NCBI GenBank assembly: GCA_014706295.1
Contig: JACSVZ010000001.1
Span: forward strand, 42,994,383-43,058,382
Length of the DNA: 64,000 nt
Reading direction: 5' to 3'
Origin: Lycocorax pyrrhopterus obiensis
Taxonomy: Eukaryota; Chordata; Aves; Passeriformes; Paradisaeidae
Positions within the stretch are counted from its first letter, which is position 1, and each line of letters starts with the position of its first letter. A model generated the notes under the pieces. It was not told the origin of the DNA. It worked only from the letters and a program-made list of their open reading frames with translations, and ran no database searches. Of the stretch, positions 40,205-53,792 are shown one piece after another. A program made the translations under genes and the position numbers.

Positions 40205-40590
40205 TCACACTTCAAGGGATGGTGACTCCACCACTTTCCTGGCATGTCTCTTCCAATTGTTTACAACACTTTCAGTAAAGAAATTTTTCTAATATCTAAT
40301 CTAAACCTCCCCTGGTGAACCTGAGGCCATTTTCTCTCATCCTTTCACTTGTTACTTGGGAAAGAGATTGATATCCACCTCACTACAACCTCTTTTCAGG
40401 AGACCAGTGAAGTCTCCCCTCAGGCTTCTTGCCTCTAGGCTAAAAATTGCCAGCGCCTCCATTGCTCCTCATAAAACTTGTGCTGCAGCTCTTTCACCAA
40501 ATTTGTTGCCCTTCTCTGGATTCCCTCCAGCACCTCAATGTCTTTCTTCTAGTGAGGGGTGCAAAACTGAACACAGTACTTGAGATGTGG
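40205..40590 (-). mobile_element. CR1: CR1 LINE fragment, about 385 bp
   Basis: Minus-strand CR1 interior: TCAAGGGATGGTGACTCCAC, TTTCAGTAAAGAAATTTTTC, TAATATCTAATCTAAACCTC, TGAAGTCTCCCCTCAGGCTT, TTTGTTGCCCTTCTCTGGAT and GTGCAAAACTGAACACAGTA. The 3' UTR part is missing or decayed beyond recognition left of 40205. The 5' side stops at about 40590, in the conserved CACAGTACTTGAGATGTGG motif. No coding capacity remains. Confidence 0.95.
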
Positions 40591-42675
40591 AAAGTCAATT
40601 TCTAACTACTTTAATTATCAGCTGAACCACAGCAAAGTTCCAGTCTTGACAACACCAAGGATAATACTTCTCTTTACAAAATCATCTATGCAGAAAGCAC
40701 AGTAAATACAAGTTTCCGTGTTCTTCTTACAAATGCCTTTCTCTGCCTATCAAAATCAGTTATAAGCTAGAGTTTCTATGGTAAGCAGAATCTCTTTATT
40801 AAGATCATCCTTGATTTTTTTGTTGATGCTTTTTTTTAGTTCCCTGAGTTGCAAATCATTAGACAACCTTATCTAGAAATGTCCAGGCTCTTTGTTGTTA
40901 AGGTCCTACAATCTTGAGGTGCTCTTTTTTCACTGATTTAGACTGAATGAAAAAGATGTGTATTGAACTCTCAAAAAACATTTCCTGTATTAAACCAGCC
41001 GTGAGCACAGGAAACAGGTTTTTGTTAAGGTTCTCTCAAGTTTTAATATCCTTGAGGCTGAGGTGAAACTCGACCTTATCAAAGGTCAGTTTCCTGTCCA
41101 TCAACTCGTGGAGTTACATGGATATTCCTGAAATTCTATTTCTTGTTTTTCTCACCTTGTTATCCATTTTATCAGTTTTCTAACTTGTGGTTTTGTTTCA
41201 AATTTTCTTTCCAGAGGGATGGTCCTTTGAAAAAAGTGTTGATATCCTTAATATGTGGAATGAGGATAAATGAGTGAGGCAAAGGCTGGGTTTGGTCACT
41301 ACACCATTTGTACTTTACATTCATGATGACAAAGGCTGAACCACTGAAAAGCTAGAAACATGAACTGTTGCTATTAGAGATATGCAGCATATTAGGCAAA
41401 GTGACAGAAAATAATTGATAGGCACTTTTAAGCAGCAATTCAAGAGCTGATATGGTTCATAAATACCCACGTCAAATGGCATTGATCTAGTTAGTAATGC
41501 TAGTTGCTTTCTTTGGATGTTTAACAGACATGGCACAATTTTTCTCTGAAAATGGTTCAGTCTTCTCTGGAAATAAAATGATGATCTGTTAAAGCTCTGA
41601 AATCCTTGTGGCTCATCTGCTCCTGGATTATTCTGTTCTAGCATGAAACTGACAGAAAATCATAAAAGAAATAAAGAAACAAACAAAACATTGCAACAAA
41701 ACAAATTAATCCTTTTTTTCTTTCAGCAACTAAAGGTGGCCCATCAGCTCTTCTGCTATTGGTGCAAGTTTGGTCTACCAAGGCTTTTGCGTTATTTCTA
41801 CACATTGTAAGAGCTAGACTGAGACCTCTTTAGAGTTTGCTACAAAATTAAGGAAAGTGATCCCTTACAAATGACCTACTTTAATACCTAAAATTATTTT
41901 ACTTCTTGGATAACTATATTAGCAATATTTATATCTATTACTTGAGTTTTTAAACTGATTGTTTATAGTAAGTTTGCATCATGGATAAAAGCATGGATTA
42001 CAAAAGAGCTGTCACAAGATATTTGAAAAAGAAGCACAAAGAAATTAACTTTAGGGTAAGCAAGGGATGTTTTCCTTTGGGAAATGCTTTGTTTTACTAC
42101 AGATCAGCCACACATTATAGATCGCAGGGTATTTACTGATCGCATGTGAAGAAGACACACCATAGCTTTGATGGTCTGTCAGCCTTTATGAATCTTATAT
42201 AGACATTTGCAATGGGAATATAGGAAGAAATTCCCTAACTAGACTCATCCAGTGGGTTTACACAAGATCCTTAAGGATATTTTCTGCTTTTTACTCCATT
42301 CACTTCATAATTATTCTCAGTATTTTATTTTCTTTCATCTTCATTCCTACTGAGCACTGCTAGTTTCAGAAAGCTGTCTATAAAAAACTTAAGAATTAAT
42401 TCCTGAGTAATATCACCAGTTATTGAGTACTGTGTGGTCATTTTGCATCTGTCAACCATAAGAATAATTTTTATTATTAATAAATGTGTTCACTTCAATA
42501 CTCATGCTTTTCTTGAAGCTTTTTATTAATATGATGAACAGCATGGGATGTCTACATCCAGATCCATAACAACTGCCTCATCTAGATAAACTAACCATTT
42601 TTTCCCTGTGTTTTTTTTTGTTCTCAAAACTTCATTCCTAAACTTTTTACAAGTCTTTAGTGGGGACTTATCAGC

Positions 42676-42694
42676 TTTTTTTTTTTTTTTTTTT
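42676..42694. repeat. poly-T tract (T19)
   Basis: Uninterrupted run of 19 T. No adjacent retrotransposon body is visible, so it is not assigned as a reversed poly(A) tail. Confidence 0.9.
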
Positions 42695-44555
42695 AATTCA
42701 AGAGCGCTCTAGTGGATATTGTGAATCACGGTTCATTTTACAAAAGGCATTTCAGCTCTTTCTCAGTGTATCACTTTAGTCTGTCTGCTAGTTAATCCAC
42801 TCTTCTAAACAGTCTCTACATCTTTCTTAACAAACTCATCAGGCTTTTTTTGTCTCAGGATTTACTTTTGAGTTCCCTTTAAAAATTGTCATTTGCCACT
42901 TTTGTGGCAGTACTTTGGCAACAGCCAGGACAATTTCAAGCAAAAGTGTCCATGTCTCTTTTTTCCACTAAATGCTTAAAAATGTTAGGTGATTAGCATG
43001 TGGCCCTGGTAATTTGCTGTAGTACTTTTGTCAATCTGTCAATCTGTTATGCAGTGTCTTCCAGTGACATTTTCCAATTTGAAACAAAATCTCTCCTGCT
43101 TTTCACATCTCATTTGGGACCCCCTTCAAGCTTCTCTGTGTGGATCAAGGAATAAAAAAAACCACCACCATTTCTTTTATGCTATGTCCATGGATTGTTT
43201 GAGTGCTCCCTCATACTTGTATATTGATCTTAAAAAAACCAGACGTGTTTAGAATGGCCAGAAGTTATTTGCAAGTGAGTTTTGTAATTCCTTGGTTTAG
43301 AAAAGATAAAAAATACATGAAAATTAGGGTCAGAATTATTCTTTTACAACAGAAATGTAGGATACTGGCATTATGCGATAACTTAATTGTTTCTACAAGG
43401 CATGTTCTGGTTTCACCATGAAAGTTTAAAATGGGAAATTTTCTATTAAACTATAACTGATACGTCACGTTAGCAGTTAACATTGCAGTCCAGTACACAT
43501 AAAGTAGTGAATTTTGTGATTCAAACAGTTTTGGTGGAGAAGAAGGAAATGTATATCTCTACATCTTACATCCATCCCTAAAGAACTTACCAACCAGAAA
43601 TCGTTTGTCAAAAATGCATTAAAAGCACATTCCAGGAGATGAAAATTCAGCAGACTATGCAGAGAAAATAAAACATCAGAGCAAGCCTTCTCACTTTTTG
43701 ACCTACCTTTCATTCCTGTCTAGTGTAAACAAAACTTGATGTAGGTCAAAACATTGAAAATCCCATTCTGAGTAATCTTCACTTGGGTAAACAGGATGCT
43801 TGCCTTGAATACTTGCTATTTTTCCCTCATGTAGTATACTCTCAACATGTAAATATACACGTTTATTTTTTATAAAACTAATATGGATGTATTTATTTCA
43901 GCTAAAAAATGTTCTGGTATTATTTGAATACTCAGGCTCTTCAAGGTAGTAGCAAAGTGAACCATTTTTCTTACCCTTATTATTGTAAATATGGCTTTTC
44001 TAGTCATTCTTGCCCTTTCACAATGAAAGCAAAGCTGAGGCTAGATTCTAGCAACAGATGTTTCAGCTCCTTTATAGTGCCAGGTAACATAAAAATCTCT
44101 GTGCACAAATATGCCAAACATTGCTATTTTCAATAATATAATGGGAAAAAAAGAACAAAGAGTCTCCAGTGAACTTGTGTATGCATAAGCCAATTTTCAG
44201 AAGTGCTAGTCCTAAGAATTGCAGTTTGACAGACCTACTTATCTGAATGAAGTAAATATTTATTTATCAAAGATAAATTGTGAATGTGTGATTCCTGACA
44301 ACGGATGTGCTACAGTTCGAAAACAATTTCCAGCAGGATCTTTTTCACTGCATTCAGACTAATAAGCTTCTTCACAGAAATGCTTCTTTCTACCTGTGGC
44401 AGTAGAAAAGAAGATGGTAAAAATAGAGCTTGCACTGTATTTGGAAAGTACTATTTATGACTACATTACAAGACCATCTTTAATTCACGTATCTATGACA
44501 CAGATACATGAGATTTGAAAGATGTTACTGAAGTAAATTAATTTAAAACGATTTT

Positions 44556-44570
44556 AATCAAAATTTGATT
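44556..44570. other. 15-bp palindrome AATCAAA-A-TTTGATT
   Basis: Perfect 7-bp arms around a central A. In AT-rich DNA of this length it may be coincidental. Confidence 0.4.
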
Positions 44571-45109
44571 GGTTATGGTAGGCAAGTGGGAAGTCAATTT
44601 TTCATCTCCATGATTTTTCCTCAGAGACTACAGCAATTCTACTATACATCATTATAACTTTGAACACCCCTGCTCTTTGATAAGATCAAACAGAATGATA
44701 CAGAATAAAACAGAACACTCTGAGATGCAAAGTGACTCAATAAACAAGAAAATTTTTTATATAATTTTAAAATTATTTTAAAAGTGAATGGGAAAACTTA
44801 TTTGGAAAACTATCAACCAGTGCTTCAAGTGGTTTTTTTTTTACAGCATTGACATATTATTCAAAGAAATCAACTTTTTTTTGTGTATAGACAAAAAATT
44901 AAATGCTAAATATTTTTTCTAAGATTCCATAGAACTATACAAGTAGTTTTTACTTTATCAGATGAGTGTTTTGTAAGCTACTACCTGAATGTAAAGCATG
45001 AAAGCTACTCTGGTCATAGTTTAAATCAATAATTGGTACTGAGACAATATTTGAAGTTCGTCTCACCAAATCTTGGACAATTAACTAAATGGCCTACCTT
45101 TCTTTAATG

Positions 45110-45235
45110 ACTCTAGAGAGACCTGGACCTTTTGAATTCTTCTGAATGTCAAGGAGAAAGGCCTGACCATCCTTACCACCAAGGCTGGCACTGCTTTAAG
45201 CAGGTTGGAATGGAGGGCTCCTGAGGTTCTTCTAA
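45110..45235 (+). mobile_element. CR1: degenerate CR1 LINE 3' fragment
   Basis: Reads as a decayed plus-strand CR1: GACTCTAGAGAGACCTGGAC, AATGTCAAGGAGAAAGGCCT, then GGCACTGCTTTAAGCAGGTT and GGAATGGAGGGCTCCTGAGG. The last two correspond to the CR1 3' UTR pattern of a GCCCTGCTT-like word, AGCAGG, GGTTGGA and CCTCCTGAGGT. It lacks a recognisable ATTCTATG tail and is more diverged than the other copies, so it is probably one of the oldest insertions here. Confidence 0.6.
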
Positions 45236-47429
45236 AATGAACAATTCCATTATTCTGATTAAAGAATGATAGTCCAAACCACATCATGTGAGGTTCCTTT
45301 TTACACATTGGTATTTATTATGTTTCTGTTTAGATTTTTCACTGTGAAGATGGTCCTGCTGCACCACAGCCACATACATGAACATCAGTATGAAAGGAAG
45401 ATCCTTTAAAACTGGTGTTATTACAGCAACACACCAGTAAGTATATTAGAAACAAACACTGAGAGTAGAATGTGAGGTGTTTGGGGTGAAACAGCTTTTA
45501 AACCATGACATACTTGGACCATATTGAAAATTGTTATAAGCAGAGGCTTTGAGTGCTTTTTTCTCATCTACATATTGCACAGTTGTAATTGCCCTTAATT
45601 TGGAAAAGTTTTGTTCCTTAGATTATGAAAACAAGGTAAATATCCTAGACATTGTTTATGAAACAATCAGAAATGCCTAAAAATATGCAGTTCGATGCTT
45701 AGTGATATGATAATCTGGTTTTAACAAATGTGCAGCTATTTTGATGCTACCTAAAACATGTATCACTCTGGTTCTCACAAGACACATTAAAATCTTATAA
45801 TATCTGTTTAAATGAATGCCTCTGTACAAAACAGTGTGGTGCACCATATGACAAATTTTTTCCCTGCAAGGCAATAATTCATTGTGTCTGTTCGTTTTAA
45901 ACAACTACCTCTGAAGGAAATGAGTGATAAACAATTTATGTGAAGGGGACCTGATAGCTATCACGGTCCTCTGGAAAATATGCTTTAATCACAGGTTTGT
46001 TTAACAGTTGCAGTTTATAAGTTCATAAAATGAAAGCAAAGTATTCTAAAACAGAATAAAACGCTGCTATACAAATCCATTATTCTTAAATTCTTCCACT
46101 GTGATTCATATCACATTCATATTCACATTCAGTTAACTTTCAAATATTACAATGTGATACCAGATTTTTAACCAGTTTAGACCCACACAGAAATATTTTT
46201 TTTTCAAAAGGTTTTTAACATGGAAAATACCATCATTTTAGGCATATTTTTTCTTCAACATATTACTCATTATTTGTAATAACTCTGCCATTGTCTTAGT
46301 TTCCAGCTACAGAGGTTGTTTACATCAGCATATCATGGACTTTTTATTATTAAAACTATGAAGTTACCATATTAAGAATTAACTTTAAAGTGTGTTTCCT
46401 CTATCTATGGTCTCCTTTCTGCTTTAACAAAGCAGAAACACTGAAAGAAAGATACTCTATATCATACGCACTCTAAAGAAGTTGGAAGCACAGGAGAGGA
46501 CCCTCCCCAAAGCTGCATGAAGCAATATAGATTGGAGGTTCGCTATGGTTAATGATAAAGGGATATTCAGAAAATTCCAAAAGGTGTATTTCTTGGCATC
46601 TGAAGATTTTCCAACTTTCTCCCCAAAATTGCAGCATAAGTTCAGGAGAAAAAGGTTTTCTTTCCCCTTCTATGCAGAGAACTACACATTCAAACTGTGC
46701 CAAAGGGAAACATAACAAATCTCTGGGTTTTTCCAGAGTTCCATTTCCCCCCAAACCTATCTCACACACAGCTGCTTTCCCAATTGTCACAGTGGGACTC
46801 TCAGATTGCTTCTCACTCAATCCTTCCTTGACAGAGCAAACACTTAAAATCAGTCTTCTTGCCATAAGACAGAGAAGAAAAAAACCCCATACTTTTTTTC
46901 TTTGAAAGGGTGATGAAGTTATTTGTGAAGAAATGAATTAAAATATTTCAAAAATAAAGAAAATTAAAAATATAGCTTATGTCTAACCACTTCAATATCA
47001 GTCATGTCACAAGCCATGAATGCCATCAGTGCCACAAATCATTAGGACACACTTATCTGTACTTGATTTTTATGGCTGACTGCATTGATAATAGGTTTTG
47101 TGATTAGCTGAAATGCTGTATGCTGGTGAAACCAAAACTGTTCACTAGAAGGCTATCAGTCCATTGAGCAGACTGTGGTTAATACTTTTAAATAACTTGC
47201 TTTCTGAAACTGATGTTCTCCACTTCCTCCAGATTTTTAAACAAATAAACAAGTAAATCCTGTCTGAATTTTGTACTGTCACACACAGGACCATCAAGAG
47301 GATGAGACAGAGCAGGGGATGACTATAGTGAAAATTTTACAGGTGTTACAGAAATGAGAGTCTATCATGCCAGTTCATTTAAGCTCCATTTATGCTCAAA
47401 GTACTTACCAAGAAACTAAAAGTGAACAA

Positions 47430-47441
47430 GCCCTGCAGGGC
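47430..47441. other. 12-bp perfect palindrome GCCCTGCAGGGC
   Basis: Self-complementary 12-mer with no spacer, GC-rich in an AT-rich setting. Could be a binding site or coincidence. Confidence 0.4.
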
Positions 47442-50332
47442 CTATTCAAAAGCATTAGCAATAAACCAGCCCCCACTGTGTCACTTAAAAGTTACAAGTT
47501 CTAATTTCATGTGGGAGTTATCTGGAAAGTTTGTCTCTACTATGATTATATCAGGCTGATTTTATTCCCCTTGTCATACAAAGTCTCCATTTTTTTTCAT
47601 GCATAATTGGCACACATCGTGGGTCTGTCTCTAATCTGCACAATTATCTACCTACACAGCTTTTCAATTAAAGGATCACGGTGCACATGGCGATAGCACA
47701 TTCTTGAAAGGCCACTATCTCTATATGAAAGCTAAGAGTTTTGCTATCAGAAAAAGGATATGCACTGGTTTTTACCTGACATTTTGCCTTTGGTGTAGCT
47801 CAGCATGTACAAGAAATATGAAAAGCAATCCTCGGTCTCTTTCACTGACAAATATTTAACAGAACAGCAGGGCCTGAAATTGTTGGTGGCCTTGGCTCTG
47901 AATTGAAATGTCAGTAGTAGCACTATAATGCAGCGTGTATCTGTTCACACACTTCAGAGAATGAAATCTGAGTGCAATCCTTATAGCAAGACACTTTAAC
48001 ATTTACCAGTGCACACATGGACACAGCAAAGAAACAAATGGCAAAAAAATGTTTGAATTATTGCAAGAGGTTTTGTGATATATTGTGAGCTACATTTTCT
48101 AAGGTCAAAAAAGCTCTGAGTACTCAACATAGAATTACAGACTGTACAGTACTACAAGTTAGCCAGTTAAAGTGTTTTTAATAATACATATTTTGACCTT
48201 CCACGGATGAAGTCTATATTCTAGAAATTCAGTAATTATATTTTGGAGGAAAAAAAAAATGAATGCTGCTTAATTTTTCTTCAGGAAAAAATGCTGCTAA
48301 TTTTTGTAAGTCTAGCAAAAAGAAGGCATTCCAAACAAGCAGACATTGGTTTTTGAAGACAAATCACATTTTTCTCTATGACATCCAGCTCAAGAGTTAA
48401 TTCCTTTTGATACCACTTGACTAAATAGACCAAGAAAGTGGGGTCTTACCTGCAATCAAGCACATCAAAGTTCAGTCCATGAACAGACTCTGAATCCTCA
48501 GGGAAGATTGTCTGGAATCCCATGTATTTAGTCATTTGGGTAATAACGGAGGCATAACCACCTCTTCTGTGCTCTTGCTTCTGTTTCAACAACTCACCTA
48601 CATGGTAATTTGCTTACCTAATCCACTCTTATGTACATGCAATTATTAACTCCTTAGGTTTTGATTTCACTGAAGAAAACCCTTTTTAATTTCAGTTTCA
48701 CTGTATATTCTCCTCACAGTCATGTGCTTTACAGCTTACTTCAGTTTCTGTTGTCCAGTGTATCATACTTTTTTACCTTTCATCTGAGCTTTAATGTTTC
48801 TTTTGCTTCACATCACCTGTAAAAATCTCTTCCTCCTTCTTTCTGGGTAATCTGAGTCAAAATCCCATGCCTTTAAAAAAATTAATTAAATTTTTCATTT
48901 TATCTTCTTTGATATATTATTTAATAAAGTACATACTCATATCTTAACTAGGTCTGAATACTTTTAGTCTTCAGAAAGTTAAAGAGACTCTAGGTTATAA
49001 ATATCATACTACTATTCTTGTACAGACTGGATTACTGCGTGAATAAAAATTTTAGGTTCCTACTGCCTCACCTCTCTTTGGTTTATTTGTCATGAAGATA
49101 TGAGATAATTCTGCCACGACCACCCTTCTACACACCTTTATTCAGCTGTGTTGTGATCCTTGTATAAATTAGCTTATTTCCTCTGCCTACTCCCTCACAG
49201 TCTCTTATAAAATTTCCTGGGTTTATATTCTTCTGCCTGTACATTTAGCATAGACTTTCTCTAGGTAAAAGAGAAGCAGTCCAGTAAATTTTACTTTCCT
49301 GTTATATCCCCTTCACCTATTACCAATGTCAATGCTTCTCATCTGCCTTTTAAAAGAGATTATATTTTGTTCATCTGAATTAAAGTAAAAGATTTCAATG
49401 CACTGTTAAACAAAGGGCAGATGCTTTGAGTAGGCTTCCGTTATGAATCTTAGTAGTAAATTCTAATGTATTAATTTAATATCACTCTGTGGCCCAGAGA
49501 ACAGACATAGATTATGTAGATAAAATACGCAGTTATCATGTCATCCTCTGCAGGTTTTTTCCCCAATTCATTATGCTGTATATATAGTCATATATCAGCA
49601 CACAATGAAAAAAGAGTGCTATAAGTTTCCTCCTGTAGAGGCCTTAGCAAAGTAGTTTTTAAATCTCATAGTTAATTCTAGCTGTTCTCTCCTTAAAACT
49701 AGTATCAAATAACGAAAGGCAATCTAAAGCCAGTTGTTCTTCCTAGATGAATGGTCAGTATGTACAAGGTTAGGTTCAATTCCGTGCATTCAACATCTAA
49801 GTGCCTGGAGGTTGACTATACACTAATTATCTGTGCATCTATCACAGTCAAAGGGCATCTGGGGATCTATTCCATTTCTTTAATAGAGGCACTCTGGGTA
49901 ATTTGCCATGCTTGACTGTCACCATAGCTTCTTTTTCATATCTGAGATCTGGCACTGGACCACAGTACCCAGGCTCATTGGCTCAAAGGACTCCAAAGAC
50001 TCCACGTTCAGGTGACCTATTTTAGGGATGAAGGAGTAGCTCTCCAAACTGTGCTGTTCACACCTGTTAATATTTTCTTAGGTTCCAGCAAAAAAAAGCC
50101 CCAGCATCACTGGAAGAGGGGGAATGGGTAAGGAAAGCAGGGTGTGATAGGACAGCAGAGGTATGGCATACTCTTCTAGAGAAGGAGCAGGGTCCAGGCA
50201 GGACACTTTAGGGCATCTCAAATGGCACATTCAGGTAACTAAATCCCACCCTATACTCTTGATCTTCATTGACTATTGTGGGGTGGGGTGGGTTGACCCT
50301 GGCCAGCAGCTTGGTCAGTCCTCCTGTTTGGA

Positions 50333-50404
50333 GGAAGGAAGGAAGGAAGGAAGGAAGGAAGGAAGGAAGGAAGGAAGGAAGGAAGGAAGGAAGGAAGGAA
50401 GGAA
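50333..50404. repeat. (GGAA)18 tetranucleotide microsatellite
   Basis: Seventy-two bases of uninterrupted GGAA. Four-base periodicity gives the same repeating peptide in every frame (GRKE on the plus strand, SFLP on the minus strand), so the open frames overlapping it are artefacts. Perfect repeats this long are usually length-polymorphic. GGAA is also the core ETS-family recognition word. Confidence 0.98.
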
Positions 50405-53104
50405 GAAGCATCTTTTACTGGTGCTTTCACCAGAGAAATTTAAAAATAAAGTGAAAAGGAGAGAGAGAAATGAATGCTAATCTTAGTGGTGATTTTTCCT
50501 GGTTAATTTAAGATATCCACATAGGCAAAGGCAAAATTATAATATCTAAAAATTGAGTAAATTAACCAAGTGATCTGTCGAAGAGAGAAAGAGAAGAAAG
50601 TCACATCTGCCATACATATCATCAGTTTCTGATGAATACCTCAAAAGAAAAATAATCAATATAACATTTTTAAATATAAATCAGTTATTTTAATTCCAGG
50701 TCATTGTCAGAGTGTGCCTATGGTGTTTAGAATTGCAAAAACGCTCCCATTGCAAACAGGAGTGAGATAATTGGGAAGACAAAGAGTTAGATACCCTGGA
50801 GAGAAATGTGTTGTTATAAGAAGACTTCAGACCCTTTCTGTGCCTTTCTTTTTACTTTAAGAACTCTGAGTTTTATCCCAGAGATAAGATTATGGCTAGA
50901 TTGACAAGTGGTACCCAAGTATTCTGTTCTGCTTTCAGAAAAAATTATTTGATTTAAAAACCAGAAAACCACAATCTTTTTTATTCCTTTTCAGTCTAAT
51001 GCCTTCAGTAGTACATTAAAAAAAGAGCCCTGTTAAAAAGACCTGTTATAAAAAACATAATGAGAATGAAAAATGTTAAGGAAACAACCAATTTATCTAG
51101 CAAACTCTATACCCTTGTCTCATGGTGCTTTTTTTTGGCTCTGGACATGGGATTTTCATGACACTACTCCAAGTTGTCTTGCTTTTTTGTCTGGTAAAAG
51201 ATGGGTGACAAGAGTTTACTGGGCAAATCTATGTTGCTCCATGTCAAGGCGGGGTGAGAGGAAAAAAATCAACACACACTTTGCAGAGTTATTGATCAAC
51301 ACTTAGTTTGAGACATTCTAGGGGATTTAAAAACTGAGCAAGAATAGTGGAGGCTAAAGTGGGAAGGGAAAGTCATGGTTTATGTAACTGAGTGATAGGT
51401 GAACACATTTATAGCTTTCTTTCATCTTCAGAAAACCTTGTATGTTACTTATCTTTGATAGGACTTAGATAAATGTAGCTGTCAAAAAAGTAAGTCATTA
51501 TGCTAGCATTTTCCTTAGGTTCCTTGTAGATTCAGTGGGAAGAGCAGATGTTTCCAACTGAAGGAGACTATTCTTAACTCAGCAGGATCCCAGTATAAAT
51601 CAGTCTGTCTGTAGTATATGCTTGCCTATATAATTCACACAATTACTGCTGTCAGAGCACAGCTCACATTTCTGTCCCTTCCACATGCCATTCACTTTTA
51701 ATTCCTTGGTAAGCACTCCCTCAAAATCCAGAAATTATTTTAAAATAGCGATTCTTTATTCTTTGTTTTTAAATGTCATGGTTTTGCACCTTAGTTTCTT
51801 GGTGAATGTTGCAGCGTGGTTCCAGCTCACCATCTATCCCACATCTTAGTTTTGTGACCAAACCCTCGGACGTGCTTCTGTAGCAAACGAGGTGAATGAT
51901 CACTTGACAAAACTGTCTTGGTGAGTGAACTTGACTTTTTTTCAGTGTCACTTTTAAATATGATAAATATATATTCAGTATAACAACATAACTAGGTTTA
52001 ATTGTGTATTTTAAAGGTGTATTTATATATATCAAATTTCTCAATGCTACATAGAGAACTGCGGAGATATAAATATTCTTGTATCAAGTTAAAAGTACAA
52101 AAATCCTAAAATTCACACGAGAAGTTGTCCCAAAAACAATGTGCACACACAAAAAAATACTCAAAAGTACACAAATGCAGCAATGAAGAGGCCAGGGTCA
52201 TAACTAAAGCTTGCTATTTTTTTACATGCCTCGAGAAAATAATGGCTGGCTATAAATTTTTAGAACTGTGTATAAAACTGTTGTTACAAGCTGAGAAACT
52301 TGAAATCTAAAGGAAACAGACAGTATTGTTATAAGTATCTGTGATACAATAAAAATTGCAACTAAATATTTTTTTAAAAGTTTCTGCTTCTTAGAAAGGA
52401 CTTTGTATTCAGATCTTAAATGAAAGATGACTTCATCTTTTCACTTGATGAATTTGGAAAATTTATGTTTAATTATCACTAGAACTCTAAAGACAACATT
52501 TATTGAGAGCTATGAATTTTTTTAACGTTCACATCTTTTTGCAGAATATAGTCTGTGAATCCATTTCAACTTCCACCTGACGTGTGGTGGCCCAAGTAAT
52601 CTTTCCATCTGCAGATAACAACAAGGTTACAAAAAGATTTGAGATATAATGACCCTTAACTGGGCTTATTTTACCTTCACTGGAATGAATCCCACATGTA
52701 TTTAGCTGCTGAATTATTAACCTGCTTTAAACCCATCCTTGGGCTTTTTAAATTTTATAAAAATACAGAGATACACCTTCAGAGTGTGATTCATTCAATC
52801 TGAAGACGGGTATCTAAAATAATTAGGAGGAATAACCATGCTCTGAAAGGGTCTATTTCTTCCCTATGACTGCAGAGCAAGCCTATAAAACTGTGAAAAG
52901 AATGAAACAGACAGTGAAAGCAATTCTACTGATTGACATCCAAGTGTAAGAGTACAACATAACTCAAGGAAGAACATGCTGAAATAACTGAGCAGTACAG
53001 GACAGCATTTATGTCCAAATATAACTATCTGTTCTAAACTGAATGCCTAGGTTTGCTCTGTAGACAAAGCCACTGGGAGTTTCCATGGCTCACTTCTAAG
53101 GTGG

Positions 53105-53140
53105 TGTTTCATGATGTGAAAGTGTTTCATGATGTGAAAG
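53105..53140. repeat. 18-bp perfect tandem duplication
   Basis: TGTTTCATGATGTGAAAG occurs twice head to tail without mismatch (53105-53122, 53123-53140). Identity suggests a recent event. Confidence 0.95.
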
Positions 53141-53262
53141 TGCTAAATCCAATGGCTGTCTCCAAGTAATTTTGAAATACAGGCATACAAACTCACACTT
53201 CCATGGACTTAACACCTAAGAGATGGCTTTGTCTTCCAGATTGCCCAGGTGATACTTAACCG

Positions 53263-53546
53263 TGACCAGTGACAGGGCTGGAGGAAACATGAAGCTGAGT
53301 CAAGGGAGGTTTAGGCTGAGTATCAGGAAAAGGTTCTTCACCCAGAGATTGGTTGGGCACTGGAACAGGCTCCCCAGGGAAGTGGTCACAGCATCAGCGT
53401 GACAGAGTTTAAGAAATGTTTGGACAATGACCTCGAAGTTTTTTGGACAATGTCCTCAGACACATGGTGTGATTCTTGAGGGTGGTCTGTTCAGGGCTGA
53501 GTCGGACTCGATGATCCTTGTGGGTTATTCTATGTTTCTATGATTT
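53263..53546 (+). mobile_element. CR1: CR1 LINE, 5'-truncated, about 285 bp
   Basis: Plus-strand CR1 from TGACCAGTGACAGGGCTGGA through AAGCTGAGTCAAGGGAGGTT, TATCAGGAAAAGGTTCTTCA, CACTGGAACAGGCTCCCCAG and GACTCGATGATCCTTGTGGG to the tail TTCTATGTTTCTATGA. It has a small internal duplication of TTTGGACAATG near 53420-53450. It covers only the end of ORF2 and the 3' UTR and is not coding. Confidence 0.95.
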
Positions 53547-53792
53547 GAAGTACCAACAGTAAAATGCTCTTGGCGTAGATTGGTTTTCTTCATGCCGAAG
53601 TCGGTAACTATCCGTGCTTTTCTCCTTTGTCTTTGAGGAAAAGTAAACAGCATCAGTGGTGCAGTACTCCAATGAACTTGCATTAATTTGCACTGATGCT
53701 ACCTTTCAGTTACTTAAGGAACATTAAATATATTATAATTTTAAATAAAACAGTGAAAAATAAACCAGTAATGCCATTTTCTAGAGTAAAAC

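Larger units (their letters stand above)
40591..45109. other. non-coding, AT-rich unique DNA
   Basis: No gene or transposon recognised. Contains a T19 tract (42676-42694), a 15-bp AT palindrome (44556-44570), and an isolated TACGTCA CRE-like word near 43462 with no supporting context. Confidence 0.65.
45236..53262. other. non-coding, AT-rich unique DNA
   Basis: No gene or transposon recognised. Overlapping open frames on both strands at 46473-46905 (130 codons minus, 117 plus) show no domain, and I treat them as chance. Local repeats are listed separately. Confidence 0.6.

Noticed and set aside
43455..43475. TACGTCA, a cyclic-AMP response element-like word
   Set aside because: A single seven-base word with no promoter context is expected by chance.
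46473..46905. Overlapping frames of 130 (minus) and 117 (plus) codons
   Set aside because: No domain or signal sequence recognised on either strand. Openness in both directions suggests low stop density by composition rather than coding.
50163..50480. Frames encoding repeated GRKE (plus strand) and SFLP (minus strand)
   Set aside because: Produced solely by the (GGAA)18 microsatellite; the flanking residues show nothing recognisable.
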